A stretch of DNA of 24,388 nucleotides from Chara braunii (GCA_003427395.1 BFEA01000237.1:579949-604336), one strand, 5' to 3'. Shown: positions 1 through 9,430, counted from the first letter of the stretch. Program-made: numbers and translations. The notes: a model not told the origin generated them from the sequence alone.

Positions 1-42
<42 letters not shown>
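1..42. repeat. (TCTA)n microsatellite
   Basis: Ten perfect TCTA units run from the first base of the window, so the tract probably continues beyond it. It passes directly into a CA repeat. Confidence 0.98.
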
Positions 43-45
43 GCT

Positions 46-116
46 CACACACACACACACACACATACACGCACACACGTACACACACACACACACACAC
101 AATGCAAGCACACACA
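46..116. repeat. Interrupted (CA)n microsatellite
   Basis: CA dinucleotides broken by a few TA, CG and GT steps and by a short AATGCAAG interruption near 101. Compound with the TCTA tract before it. Confidence 0.95.
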
Positions 117-542
117 GTAGTAATGTATATTTTCATGTTCTAGCGATAGATTCTTTCGCTTTTGCTTATCCTATCGGTGGAACTTCCATGAGGACAGCCG
201 CGAGATTGGAAACTTACCTGTTTCTTTTATCTCTCGCTCCGCCGTCGTCGTCGTCGTGAGCGTCATCGTCGTAGTCATTGTTGTCATCGTCATCGTCGTC
301 TGACCGCATGGTCAGGTAAGCATTATTCTCCTCCCCTCTACTTTTTCTTCTTCTTCTCTTTCTTCCTCCTCCTACTACAACTACTTCTTCCCCTATTTCT
401 CTTACCACCTCTCCCGTGCGTCGCTATCTCACTCCATCTGCACGTCTTTCGTCCATGCGTATCTTCCCTACCACGTTCTCACCTTTTTTCTCGCGCATGT
501 ATGTCTGCAAACGCTCCTTCCTCTTCGGCGCACACCTTTCTT
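117..542. other. No gene seen; triplet-rich and pyrimidine-rich DNA with donor-like sites
   Basis: Positions 238-300 are rich in GTC/ATC triplets and 325-415 in CTT/CCT. Strong 5' splice-donor-like words occur on both strands: minus-strand CAG|GTAAGTT read from 220 down, and plus-strand CAG|GTAAGC with GT at 316. No convincing coding frame accompanies them. The short Asp-rich or Ser-rich frames here are produced by the triplet repeats. Confidence 0.6.
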
Positions 543-550
543 CCTCCTTT

Positions 551-582
<32 letters not shown>

Positions 583-609
583 TTCTTCTTCTTCTTCTTC
601 TTCTTCTTC
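543..609. repeat. (CTT)n trinucleotide repeat
   Basis: Perfect CTT/TTC run of about 16 units from about 561, preceded by imperfect copies. It explains the long poly-Ser, poly-Leu, poly-Glu and poly-Lys frames in this area, none of which shows any other protein character. Confidence 0.97.
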
Positions 610-956
610 ACGCGACCACCTTCTCCCTCTTTGCGCTCTCCACCCCTCTCCTTCACGCGACTTCCCTCCTTCCCTCGTGCTTGTCTTTTGTGTAGTTGTT
701 CTCCTCGTAGTCGCCCTTCTCCTTCTCATCCCCGAGCCCCTCGTCCCCCCCTGGCATGTATCGAACTTGGATACCGGCGCGGACGTCGGAAAAATCCTGG
801 GAATGAATCTGCCTATACGAGATTGGGGGAGGGAAAATAAACCAAAAATAAATAAACAAAAAGAAAAAAAGAAAAACAATGGAAAAACAAGAGAAAGTCT
901 GACTACCAAACTACCCTGTCATGTCAATTGTCACAACGGGCTTTAACTGCAACTAA
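610..956. other. No gene seen; C/T-rich DNA ending in an A-rich tract
   Basis: C/T-rich to about 755, then mixed sequence, then an A-rich stretch (832-895) built of AAATAAA, AAAAG and similar words. Similar A-rich stretches occur at 12960-13000, 14130-14165, 19500-19600, 19960-20015, 23160-23220 and 23775-23812, so it is probably a shared repeat component. No supported gene. Confidence 0.5.
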
Positions 957-1029
957 CCCTAAACTAGAGGTCACGGGTTCAACCCTCGGCCGACAGAGCG
1001 CGGAGCTAAAGTTGAGCTCCTTGCAAAAA
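957..1029 (+). mobile_element. SINE-like fragment with a B-box
   Basis: GGTTCAACCC at about 976-986 fits the Pol III B box (GGTTCRANNCC). No good A box is visible 30-40 bases upstream. The following GGAGCT...AGCTCC can form a 6-bp hairpin. It directly precedes a better tRNA-like unit on the opposite strand, so this may be the remnant of a second SINE. Weak call. Confidence 0.3.
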
Positions 1030-1110
1030 GGAGCTAGCTCAGGGTTGGATGGATTCGATCCCCGAGTCACCTGATTCCCAACTCGCACTGATACCCACTG
1101 AGCTAGCTCC
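1030..1110 (-). mobile_element. tRNA-derived SINE-like unit
   Basis: Read on the minus strand, TAGCTCAGTGGG (1094-1105) fits the Pol III A box and GGATCGAATCC (1051-1061) fits the B box, with 32 bases between them as in tRNAs and tRNA-derived SINEs. The unit is bounded by a perfect 13-bp inverted repeat, GGAGCTAGCTCAG at 1030-1042 and its complement at 1098-1110, so the A box lies inside one arm. It does not fold as a complete tRNA cloverleaf as far as I can see, so I call it tRNA-derived and not a tRNA gene. Confidence 0.55.
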
Positions 1111-1154
1111 TACTTCGGTTAGAAAAGGAGCTCTCACGTATATGTAGAGGAGTG

Positions 1155-1451
1155 GGGCTCAGTCCGCCTAGTGGACCGAGCCCAGCAACGTTTAAGTGAG
1201 GAGCCAAGCCCCGACGAATGTCGTAATTCGTCTGCCGTAGGCTTTTTGGGTCATTATGGTTGCCCCGACCACACGGTCGGGGCCTATATTAATTTAATCT
1301 AACTAAAAACGTACCGATACTTCAATTTTTCGTCTGACACTACATCAACCTGGCACCCGATCCCTCGACCTCCGCGCCCGAGGGGTTTATAATATTTCCA
1401 CACTCCTAATTTTTAATGAGCGTCGTACCGAGGCCCGTGCTTTGAGCACGG
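1155..1451. repeat. Cluster of five hairpins
   Basis: Five inverted repeats lie within 300 bases. They are GGGCTC-A-GTCC / GGAC-C-GAGCCC (1155-1183), GACGAAT / ATTCGTC (1213-1232), GCCCCGACC / GGTCGGGGC with loop ACAC (1262-1283), CCCTCG / CGAGGG (1362-1384), and CCGTGCT / AGCACGG with loop TTG (1435-1451). The first three are nearly adjacent. No function is assigned. The hairpin followed by a TGCCGTAGGC-like stretch at 1213-1243 resembles 5788-5813 in family S, so it may be a distant relative of that family. Confidence 0.55.
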
Positions 1452-1460
1452 TTGGTTGAG

Positions 1461-1954
1461 GCGCCGTCCTGCCATTGAGGTAGGCGTGTGTATTTTATCT
1501 CAACTGAATCCTCGGCCTCTTTGTTCGAAGAGTATTACTGTTGATCCTAACCATCACAACGCATGTCATAACAACGCGCGCGCGTACATGCAAAATTTGT
1601 CACCGATTTGCCCCGGCCTCAATGGTCGAGGAAATCGTTTTCAAAGTGTCGCGCGAAAACACGTACAATTTTAAGTTCACACTGACTCCGTCATGGCGGT
1701 CGGTGCGATCGGTGTGTCGAATGTAAAAACATGGTCAACACCGATTCATACAGCTTTTGCATGACCATTCAAAAGAGGTTCCAAGGATAGTTTTTTTTTT
1801 AATATGGAAATGTTTTTCGCCAACAGGGTTACAAACATCTGGGCGTGGGTATCATGGTGGGTAGGAGTTGAGTCACAAACTGAACTGCTATGTTATCGGA
1901 GATCAACTCTGTATCGCACTCTAAGTTACTTAGCAATAGTGTTCAGTAATGATA
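1461..1954. other. No gene seen
   Basis: Mixed-composition DNA with a short CG-alternating stretch near 1575 and a T10 run near 1791. No motif, long frame or repeat was recognised. Confidence 0.5.
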
Positions 1955-2290
1955 TGAAAATCATTAAAATTTCGGCAGTATTTCCTTTAGGGAAGTGTGT
2001 TCGAAAAATATTTACTAAATGAAATATAGAAAGAAACTCAAGATTAAGAAACTATCTAAAAATAAACTAACTCTTTGGTTTCAGTAGAAATTTCGGAAGT
2101 ACTTCCTTTAGAAAGGAAGGCGTTTATAATTCTTATTGATTTCAAAGACAAAATTAAATCCTATCCTAATTGACATTTTTGAATCTTGACTAACTTTGAG
2201 TATTTAGCAAAAATTTCGGCAGTATCTCCCCTAATAAAAAGAGACTCTCAAAATTTATACTAACTGACAGGCTAGCCAAAGTCCTACCTA
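1955..2290. repeat. AAATTTCGGCAG repeats, element A
   Basis: Three diverged copies start with AAATTTCGG at 1967, 2088 and 2211, spaced 121 and 123 bases, each followed by a CTCCCCTAA-like or TTCCTTTAG-like stretch. The same family occurs at 7187-7425, where the sequence after the motif (CTGTCAAGATTTATAC) matches CTCTCAAAATTTATAC here. The repeats lie upstream of a tandem array in both places, so I read them as part of one composite repeat element. Probably non-coding. Confidence 0.75.
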
Positions 2291-2671
2291 AGCAATCATG
2301 TATGAAGAGACAATGCAACAACAAAAAGTAGACATCTACCTACCTATCGCTCAAGCAAAACGCGAAAACTAATAGGCTACCCTACTAAAGCAAAAAACAG
2401 ATAAAGTTTGAGCAAAAGACAATGTATTGTTAGCAAGCACGTCATGCCAACAACTCATTCAGCCATTTCAAAACAAAGGTTCGTTCATCTAGAGTTTTCT
2501 TTTTGCTTGTCCTTATCATAAAAATATAAGTTTTGTATCTTATTTAGTTGATTTTTAACTTTCCAGGTTGTTCTCATTTAAAACCCATGCAATCACTTAC
2601 ACACTAGCCTGGACTATTCTCACAAGGAAAAAAATCAATTTTTTTATCAACAAGTAAAATTAACTGACTTA
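2291..2671. other. Spacer between repeat blocks of element A; no gene seen
   Basis: A/T-rich DNA with no recognisable gene. It separates the AAATTTCGGCAG repeats from the 66-bp array and is the counterpart of 7426-7785 in element B. Confidence 0.5.
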
Positions 2672-3957
2672 GCAAAGCGACCGGATCAGTCAAGAAGACC
2701 TCATCTTCATCCACATTTCAATGTCTTAGGCAAATGAGCAAAGTGACCGAATCAGTTAGGAGGACCTCATCTTCAGCCCTATTTCAATATCTTACGCAAA
2801 CGAGCAAAGCGACCGAGTCAGACATGATGACCTCATCTTCAGCCCCATTTCAATGTCTTACGTAAACGAGCAAAGCAACCGGATCAGTTAGGAGGACCTC
2901 ATGTCTTAGACAAACAAGCAAAGCGACCATATTAGTCAGGAGGACCTCATCTCATGCCTCATTTCAATGCCTTAGACAAACGAGCAAAGCGACCGGATCA
3001 GTCAGGTGAATCTCATCTCCAACCTCATCTCAATGTCTTAGGCGAACGAGCAAAGCGACCGGATCAGTCAGGAGGACCTCATCTCCAACCCCATTTCAAT
3101 GTCTTAGGCAAACGAGCAAAGCGACCAGATCAGTCAGAAGGACCTCATCTCCAACCCCATTTCAATGTCGTAGGCGAACGAGCAAAGCAATCGGATCAGT
3201 TAGAAGGACCTCATCTCCAGTCTCATTTCAATGTCTTAAGCAAATGAGCAAAGCGATCGGATCAGTCGGGAGGACCTCATCTCCAACCTCATTTCAATGT
3301 CTTAGGCAAACGAGCAAAGCGACCGGATCAGTCAAGAGCACCTCATCTCCAACCCTATTTCAATGTCTTAGGTAAACGACCAAAGCGACCGGATTAGTCA
3401 AGAGGACATCATCTCCAACCTCATTTCAATGTCCTAAGAAAACGAGCAAAGCGATCGGATAAATCAAGAGGACCTCATCTCTAGCCTCATTTCAATGTCT
3501 TAAGAAAATGAGCAAAGCGGTCGGATCAGTCAGGAGAACCGCATCTCCAACCTCATTTTAATGTCTTACGCAAACGAGCAAAGCGACCAAATCAGTCGGG
3601 AGGGTCTCATCTCCAGCCTCATTTCAATGTCTTGAGCAAACGAGCAAAGCGACCGGATTAGTCAGGAGGACCTCATCTCCAGCCCCATTTTAATGTCTTA
3701 AGCAAACGAGCAAAATGACCGGATCAATCAGGAGGACCTCATCTCCAACCCCGTTTCAATATCTTAAGCAAACGAGCAAAGCGATCGGATCAGTAAGAAG
3801 GACCTTATATCCAGCCCCGTTTCAATGTCTTAAGCAAACAAGCAAAGTGACCGGATCATTCAGGAGGACCTGATCTCCAGCCTCATTTCAATGTCTTAAG
3901 CAAACGAGCAAAGCGACCGGATCGGTCGGGAGGACCTAATTTTCAGCCCCATTTTAA
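2672..3957. repeat. 66-bp minisatellite, 20 units
   Basis: Unit starts (GCAAAGCGA-type) are at 2672, 2738, 2804, 2870, 2918, 2984, then every 66 bases to 3908. The only irregular step is 2870-2918 (48 bases, an 18-base deletion). A unit reads roughly GCAAAGCGACCGGATCAGTC, AGGAGGACCTCATCTCC, then AACCCCATTTCAATGTCTTA and GGCAAACGA. Because 66 and 48 are multiples of three, one plus-strand frame persists through all units; 2954-3247 is open (97 codons) with a 22-residue repeat containing RAKRPDQS. Elsewhere that frame is broken only by substitutions, mostly CGA to TGA or CAG to TAG. Most likely a non-coding satellite-like array; a decayed repeat protein cannot be excluded. Confidence 0.95.
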
Positions 3958-4034
3958 ATCATCACACGCAAAAACCGTGTTTTTTTTTTTTACCACAGAC
4001 AGATGACTTAATCATGCATAGTAGATTCCCCTTT

Positions 4035-4450
4035 TGATTCGGTTGAAGTCCTGAAAAATAAAAGAAAACAAATACATAAGTTAGAGTCAAAATAGACCAA
4101 AAGCGAGATATATATAGATAGGGGTTAGTTGGGATTCTAGTGATATCGTGTCAGCCTACCTCTGAGTTCCCAGCCTCCATAGTCTCACATGGGCTCTGAA
4201 AGAGCTACCGCAATCGGTGGGTCAACCCCCACAAAAGCCTTGATGCGGTCCTACGGGTTGCAATCCCGCCTGCCGCCTTCCTCTAAAAAAAACAAACTAG
4301 ACTGAGAGGAAGAAGGAAAGAAGGATAAAAAGTCAGATGTTCAATATACGAGAAGGGGCCAACTCAACTCAAACGAGAGGGTCTTACTACCTTCAGATTC
4401 TGAGGGCCTCATAATGGAAGTCGAAAGCGCACTGTGCAGTGAAGACGACC
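4035..4450 (+). mobile_element. 3' block of composite element A
   Basis: This block is clearly homologous to 8985-9430. Shared landmarks in order are a GTCCTGA word then A-rich DNA, ATAGATAGGGG, TTCCC-GCCTCCA, GGGCTC, CCGCAATCGGTGGGT, CTACGGGTTGCAA, GCCTGCCGCCTTCCTCT, CTAGACTG, CAACTCAACTCA, GAGAGGG and TGAGGGCC. In both places it follows a tandem array. Inside it, TACCGCAATCGG (4206-4217) and GGTTGCAATCC (4256-4266) resemble Pol III A and B boxes at a tRNA-like spacing. It may be the 3' end of a non-autonomous retroelement, or a SINE-like unit. No terminal repeat or target-site duplication was confirmed. Confidence 0.7.
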
Positions 4451-4975
4451 AAGTCGTAACAAAAAACTCAATGAGAAACAGTTCCCTGACCAACCTCCAA
4501 GTTGCCGTAGTACTCCCATTGTAGAGTCTGGATCACTCTTTCAAGCCACCATACTTATGTCATTGATCAAGGCGCAACTACACGACCACGGAAAATGACT
4601 CGCTCAAATAAGGCACACTTTTGTGTTTTTGTCAACATGCAGTAGCGCCAACAAAATATTGTCTGCTCCACGACCATGCGCAGCCGTACGCCACAATGCT
4701 TGACAACAATCGTCACACGACCTGTAGTTAGCTCATATGAACTTTGTACCGCCTCGTTTCTTCTCACTTACTTTGAGTTTGCGCCCGTTAGTCACGACTC
4801 TTCACCTTGATGCGCCCTCTCGTGCTAACAGCCTGGTCCGTGCAGGCTCCTAATTTACGAAAAAAGGCGCAGCTAGCTGGGAATGGTTAAGCGGTAATGA
4901 CAGTGCTGCAATTACTAATGCTCACCATAGTCAACAAAATTACGGTTCAATGGATAGATAGTGCCGCAATGAACA
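4451..4975. other. No gene seen
   Basis: Mixed sequence after the 3' block of element A. Short frames here show no recognisable protein character, and no clear repeat partner was found in the window. Confidence 0.45.
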
Positions 4976-6310
4976 GAGAGCACTGTCGTGCGCATTGGTC
5001 CCGCACGGGACCCTCCCGCACGCGTCACGCAGGATTATGCAGGACTTGTCGCGGAGAGCTTTTGCTGCTCCGACCGAGTGCGTCAGGCGTACCTCTCTCG
5101 AGCCTCTACGACAGGACAGGGTCACGCGAGGCACCGCTTACCTCCACCTGCGGGAGCTGTCACCATCCCTTAGGTGGGCGTATCCCTGCGGAGCTACTGA
5201 ACCACATGCGAAAGCTTTTCGTATGCAATTGCAGAGGTGGCTCAGGCGAGGGCGTTTCTCGTTCGCTGTAGCATACGCGCGGTCGAACGCCCGAAAATCG
5301 AACCCACACGCGAATCGACGTACTGGGGGGCTGAGGTCCCAAACGCAACTCGGCGCCGGACGACTAGGACGCATCACACACACCACGTGTTACACCACGA
5401 CACTCACATCTACCCAATACATGACACATGGAAGGACACAAAACAAACACAACATCACAACACTCCTAGTCCCTTCAGTATCCGACCCATAACGTTATGC
5501 CGCGAGACTCAGATAGGTATCGCGCGCTGGGTTTTTGTATAAGAGTCGCGCGGGCGCATGACCTCCTCATATCGACCAGCCATGCAAACATTCTCAAGCA
5601 TTTGCGTTGATGGGGTACTATGTGGTACTCGTAACCTCGCGACCCTTGATAATCTCGAGGGTCGCTTTCGACACTCAAGTGTCGGCTGACAGGCGCTTTG
5701 AGGGGTAATCTCTCGACGCCAGACAACCGTCATATGCGGTTGAAGACCACACCCTCTTCTGCACCCTGTGCAGAGGGGTTGAGTAGACAGCTTCAAAGCT
5801 GTCGTGGTAGCCAAAATCAAGGGGTTTGACTTTGACGGTTACTACGGACTGCAACGTCCAATAAGAAACTCAAAAAGGAGAACAACCACCGAAAAGGAGA
5901 GACTCCGCTCGACCCATAACTTTATGCAGGCGAAAGTCGGTAACTGTCGTGCGTAAGTTTTAGTATAAGGTCGCGCGGACACAGATCCTACTCATATCGA
6001 TCCGCAATGCAGTCCTACGCGATTAGCAGCGATGACGGCGCACTATATGACACTCATTCCCAAACGGCCTTATCTGAGCCGTGGGGTCGCCTTCGACGCT
6101 CAGGCGTCGGCTGAAGTGCGCGCTAAGGAGGACAACCCTTTAGCGAGCGCAAAACCGGCCTGAGGGCCTTACCATCTTCTGCAACCTGAGGTGTCCCTAA
6201 GGGCGCGGGGTAAGATGGTCCCTAGGGCAGGAAAGAATTCGGAGCGGTGGTGAGTTGTTTGGCGCATCACCAGCGACACGCTAACCCTTCCGCCCGGAAC
6301 TTTAGCGTTC
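4976..6310 (+). mobile_element. Repeat family S, copy 1
   Basis: Homologous, in the same orientation, to 15675-16440. Shared landmarks include GCGTCACGCAGGA, CGAGTGCG, CTACGACAGGA, GAGCTGTCACC / GGGCTGTCACC, CACATGC-AAAGCTTTT, GGGCGTTT-CTCGTTCG, TAGCATA, CGACTAGGACG and CCTAGTCCCTTC. The 3' half (from about 5483) is duplicated in tandem in this copy. No coding frame is conserved between copies: the frames of copy 1 are not kept in copy 2, so this is treated as a non-coding, probably non-autonomous mobile repeat of unknown class. The ends are approximate. Confidence 0.7.
5483..6240. repeat. 427-bp-step tandem duplication within family S, with hairpins
   Basis: CGACCCATAACGTTATGC at 5483 recurs as CGACCCATAACTTTATGC at 5910. 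Downstream words recur in order: GTATAAG-GTCGCGCGG, CTCATATCGA, GTCGC-TTCGAC and TCGGCTGA. Both copies have a hairpin at the same place, CGACACT-CA-AGTGTCG in the first and CGACGC-TCAG-GCGTCG in the second. Other stems are GCGACCCT / AGGGTCGC (about 5638-5664), CTGCAC / GTGCAG (about 5760-5774), GACAGCTT / AAGCTGTC (about 5787-5804) and ACCATCTT / AAGATGGT (about 6171-6219). Confidence 0.75.
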
Positions 6311-7186
6311 CACCAAAATAAATCCTAACAAGAAAAGAAAACGAATACTTTTAGCTCTTAAGGGGGAAAACCTCTTAGTGTTAGGCCCGGTACCTGGGTT
6401 GTCCTGGGCGAGGACCATCGTATTCCAAGCTCTGGGCTAACGTCCGACCAAGACTTCTTCAAGAAAAATGGAGGGGGTCATCCCCTCCCTTCTATTCATC
6501 CCCACCCTTGATTAGGTCCTTAGTATGCAGGCACTTCAGGCCATGCTAATACCCACATAGGTACACATACATACGTACATCTATATACATATATAGGGGA
6601 ATAGATATGTGACAATCACGTCTCACAATCACAATAGGACTCCTCATAGCCATACACATATGTGAGATCGCAGGCAGTCCAATCCAATAATTCGAGTCAC
6701 AGACCACACCTACAATCACATCAAAGAGTCAAACAAAAGTCCACGCACTACACGGAGTCAACTCCAACCAATCTCCATACTCATACCCCTTTGCTTTAGC
6801 CATGCGAGCCCCAACCTCTAGCCAACCAACCATAATTAAATACTCGGTACCTTTGTTAAATGGTCATTCAATAAAAGTCCGGGTGAAATCTTAACAAAAC
6901 AATTAAATCACCAGGGCTAAAATCTTTTTAGGTTGAGTATTGAGAGTGAATTGTAGTTGAGTCGTAAACTGACGAATCGACAACCGACTTGTGATCAGTG
7001 ATAACAGAAGAGTGATCCTTTTGAAGGATCAGGCTGATCAGATCAAGCCTTCCAGTGAGCCACGGAAACCTGCATCACAATACAGGCCAAAAGAACCACT
7101 ACTATGTTCATGCCAAAAGGAGAATACTCCCAGCTCGTAACCTAACTCCTCTACTAATCTTATAGTCAACTCTCCTCACTAGTACC
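6311..7186. other. No gene seen; short TA/CATA-rich tract
   Basis: A purine-rich stretch follows family S, then a CATA/TATA-rich tract (about 6560-6600), then AT-rich mixed DNA. No gene, RNA or repeat partner recognised. Confidence 0.45.
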
Positions 7187-7425
7187 AAGTCTCTGAGTAT
7201 CTCCCCTAACGAGGGTGGATCTGCTAGGTAACTCCCTGCTGAAAAATATTCTAACTCCCAAAATTCTACGAAATTTCGGCAACGCTTCCCGTAGGAAAAG
7301 TGTCTTTTCATAATTTCTATAAGCTCAAACATGACTAACTATTTCAGATTTGTAGAAATTTCGGCAGCGCTTCCGTAGGAACAGGAGGCTGTCAAGATTT
7401 ATACAAAGCTGAAAAGACAGAAGGA
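7187..7425. repeat. AAATTTCGGCAG repeats, element B
   Basis: AAATTTCGG starts at 7271 and 7356, with a more degenerate copy (GAGTATCTCCCCTAAC) near 7190 that matches GCAGTATCTCCCCTAA at 2217 in element A. Spacing is about 81-85 bases here against about 122 in element A. It marks the 5' flank of the second composite element. Confidence 0.75.
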
Positions 7426-7784
7426 CAAAGCAAACTATACTTGGGACTATCTTCTGACACTTACTTGACGATTCAACATCAATGACAGCCAGCACGACCT
7501 CTAGATGAGGTTGTGAGCTAGCCCTGATCCTAACTCCCAGTAGGGTCAGTCTTATCTTTATCCCAAGTTCTCTCTCCCACCATCCATCTAATCTACCTAT
7601 GGCTCCAACACTTGGTGAGCGTCTAAGCAGCTAATCTATCGAAATGACACCCCCAAGTGAGAGTCCACACGCATGCATAGACAACATCTCTCACACTCCC
7701 ACATCTATTTGTCCAAGTAGTTTGTTAGATCATTCAGTTGTTTCCTTTAGTAAACCCCCTCACTTATGACATAAGATCAGACAA
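7426..7784. other. Spacer between repeat blocks of element B; no gene seen
   Basis: Mixed sequence without a recognised gene, in the position corresponding to 2291-2671 of element A. Confidence 0.5.
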
Positions 7785-8866
7785 GGCCTTAACTTAAGCA
7801 TAAGACTAGACTGCCCTAACTTAAGGGTATGTCTAGTCGGCCTTAAACAAGGTTACATAGGGCATAGGATTAGGCTGCCCCAACTTAAGGTTGTGCCTAA
7901 CCTGCCTAAAACAAGTACGAAAGACGAACGATCAGACCGCCCTAACTTAAGGGTACGTCCAACCTACATAACATCAACGACAAGAGCATATCACTAGGCC
8001 GCCCTAACTTAAGGGTACGCCTAGCCAGCTTAAACAGGTTTAGGTACATAAGACAATATGACAGGCCGCCCTAACTTAAGGGTACGCCTGATCTGCCTGA
8101 ACAAAGTACAAACGACGTATGACTAAGCCGCCCTAACTTAAGGGTACGCTTAGTCTCCGCAACAACAATTATAAGAAAACAACCATTGATATACTTGCAC
8201 AAACTTCATATGTTTATCTCTTATTAGGCAGATAATCAGACCTACCCAACTTAGGGAGACACCCAATCTTGCCTTTTGTTTAGAAGGGGAAATAAAACAA
8301 GTTTGTACTAACTCTCTGCTCCCTTATATTATCACGAGCATAGGACTGAACCGCCCTAACTTAAGGGTACGCTCAGCCTGCCCTGGTTACCTTCATTATA
8401 TTCTTCATAACTTTTATTTTCTTCTTGTTCTACTTGACTTACTGACTGACTTTCCCAACTTAGGGTGTCCGGTCTGTCAGATGATATAGGTTCGTATAAT
8501 ATGTATCAAAATTGTATACCTCTGGTTAACCTTTATGTTCATGGCTTATGACTGAGCCGCCCTAACTTAAGGGTACGCTCAGCCTCATACCCGTGTTCCC
8601 CTCAGAAGAAACACACACAGAACTGGGTCTACGCAACTTAGAATACCCCCATCTCTGTTTTCAGCAACCTACAAAAGAAACATCAGGATTCTGAGTCCTC
8701 CCAACTTAGGGTGTCCATCCTCCTGTTCGGAAACCCCAGAAGAAAACAGCGACTGGTCCATCCAACTTAGGATAGGCCCAGCCCTCAAAGATCATACAAT
8801 CAGCCCATCAACCAAAAATAAAACACAGCACTGAGCCTACATCAACTTAGAGGAGCTCAGCCTCAG
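7785..8866. repeat. ~62-bp hairpin minisatellite, about 14 units
   Basis: Units centre on CCCTAACTTAAGGG or the shorter CCCAACTTAGGG. AACTTA starts near 7818, 7882, 7944, 8006, 8073, 8135, 8248, 8358, 8456, 8564, 8634, 8703, 8764 and 8844; a weaker copy may start at 7791. Early steps are 62-67 bases, later ones irregular (61-113). Each unit can form a hairpin: variable outer arms, a short inner stem (CCCT/AGGG) and the constant loop AACTTA. Outer arms match each other although they differ between units, for example GACTAGAC/GTCTAGTC (7804, 7831), CTAGGC/GCCTAG (7994, 8019), GACTAAGC/GCTTAGTC (8121, 8148) and CTGAGC/GCTCAG (8552, 8577; again 8831, 8855). DNA between hairpins is also related (TGCCTRAACAAAGTAC-like), so this is a tandem repeat, not a CRISPR array. 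Confidence 0.9.
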
Positions 8867-8984
8867 GTCGACCCAGTCAAAGCATGCAATACACCTTCAT
8901 CCCGCCTTCCCCCTGTTTGATTTTGTCTGAATTCACTCAGGAGATATCTGAACTCTCATATATATTTGTTAATTCATTTTTCTC

Positions 8985-9430
8985 AATGCATGTCCTGACA
9001 TAACAAAACAAAAGGTAATACCCTTACATGGTTACATGCAGATAACCCAAGGGATAATAGATAGGGGAAGGGGTCACACGCGTCAAACGAGATTATACCT
9101 GAGTGTTCCCTGCCTCCAGAACCTCGCCTGGGCTCCGGCAGAGCTCCCGCAATCGGTGGGTGAACCTCCCACAAGGTCTTGATGCAGACCTACGGGTTGC
9201 AACCCCGCCTGCCGCCTTCCTCTCGTAGCCTCAGACTAGACTGGGAGTACGAAAGGTAGAAGGAGACAGTTAGACTCTCGAGATCCAAGGGTGGGACAAC
9301 TCAACTCACAATGAGAGGGCCTTGAAATCTGGATGCGCCTGAGGGCCCCGCAATAGTGGCCGAGATCGTAGCAAAGACGCCCCAACCGCAGCCAGAACTT
9401 AAAGTAACCACACTCTGACAGTCCTCTCGT
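8985..9430 (+). mobile_element. 3' block of composite element B
   Basis: Homologue of 4035-4450, in the same orientation and again placed after a tandem array. TCCCGCAATCGG (9145-9156) and GGTTGCAACCC (9195-9205) are the A- and B-box-like words, with exactly the spacing seen in element A (38 bases between them). AGGTCT/AGACCT and GTGGG/CCCAC can pair inside it, and GGGTTGCAACCC is a perfect 12-bp palindrome that is spoiled by one base in element A. No coding frame is shared with element A. Confidence 0.7.

Noticed and set aside
416-946. 176-codon plus-strand frame and its minus-strand partners
   Set aside because: The frame exists because of the CTT repeat and C/T-rich flanks; it has poly-Ser and no other protein character.
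954-966. AACCCTAAAC as telomere repeat
   Set aside because: A single unit only; no tandem telomeric array.
5480-6300. Known ribozyme or riboswitch in the hairpin-rich part of family S
   Set aside because: No hammerhead core (CTGATGA with GAAA) or other structured-RNA signature that I recognise; only a set of simple stems.
7785-8866. CRISPR-like pattern of short palindromic repeats with regular spacing
   Set aside because: The repeat arms differ between units, the inter-hairpin segments are themselves related, spacing drifts from 61 to 113 bases, and the DNA is eukaryotic with no cas genes. It is a minisatellite.
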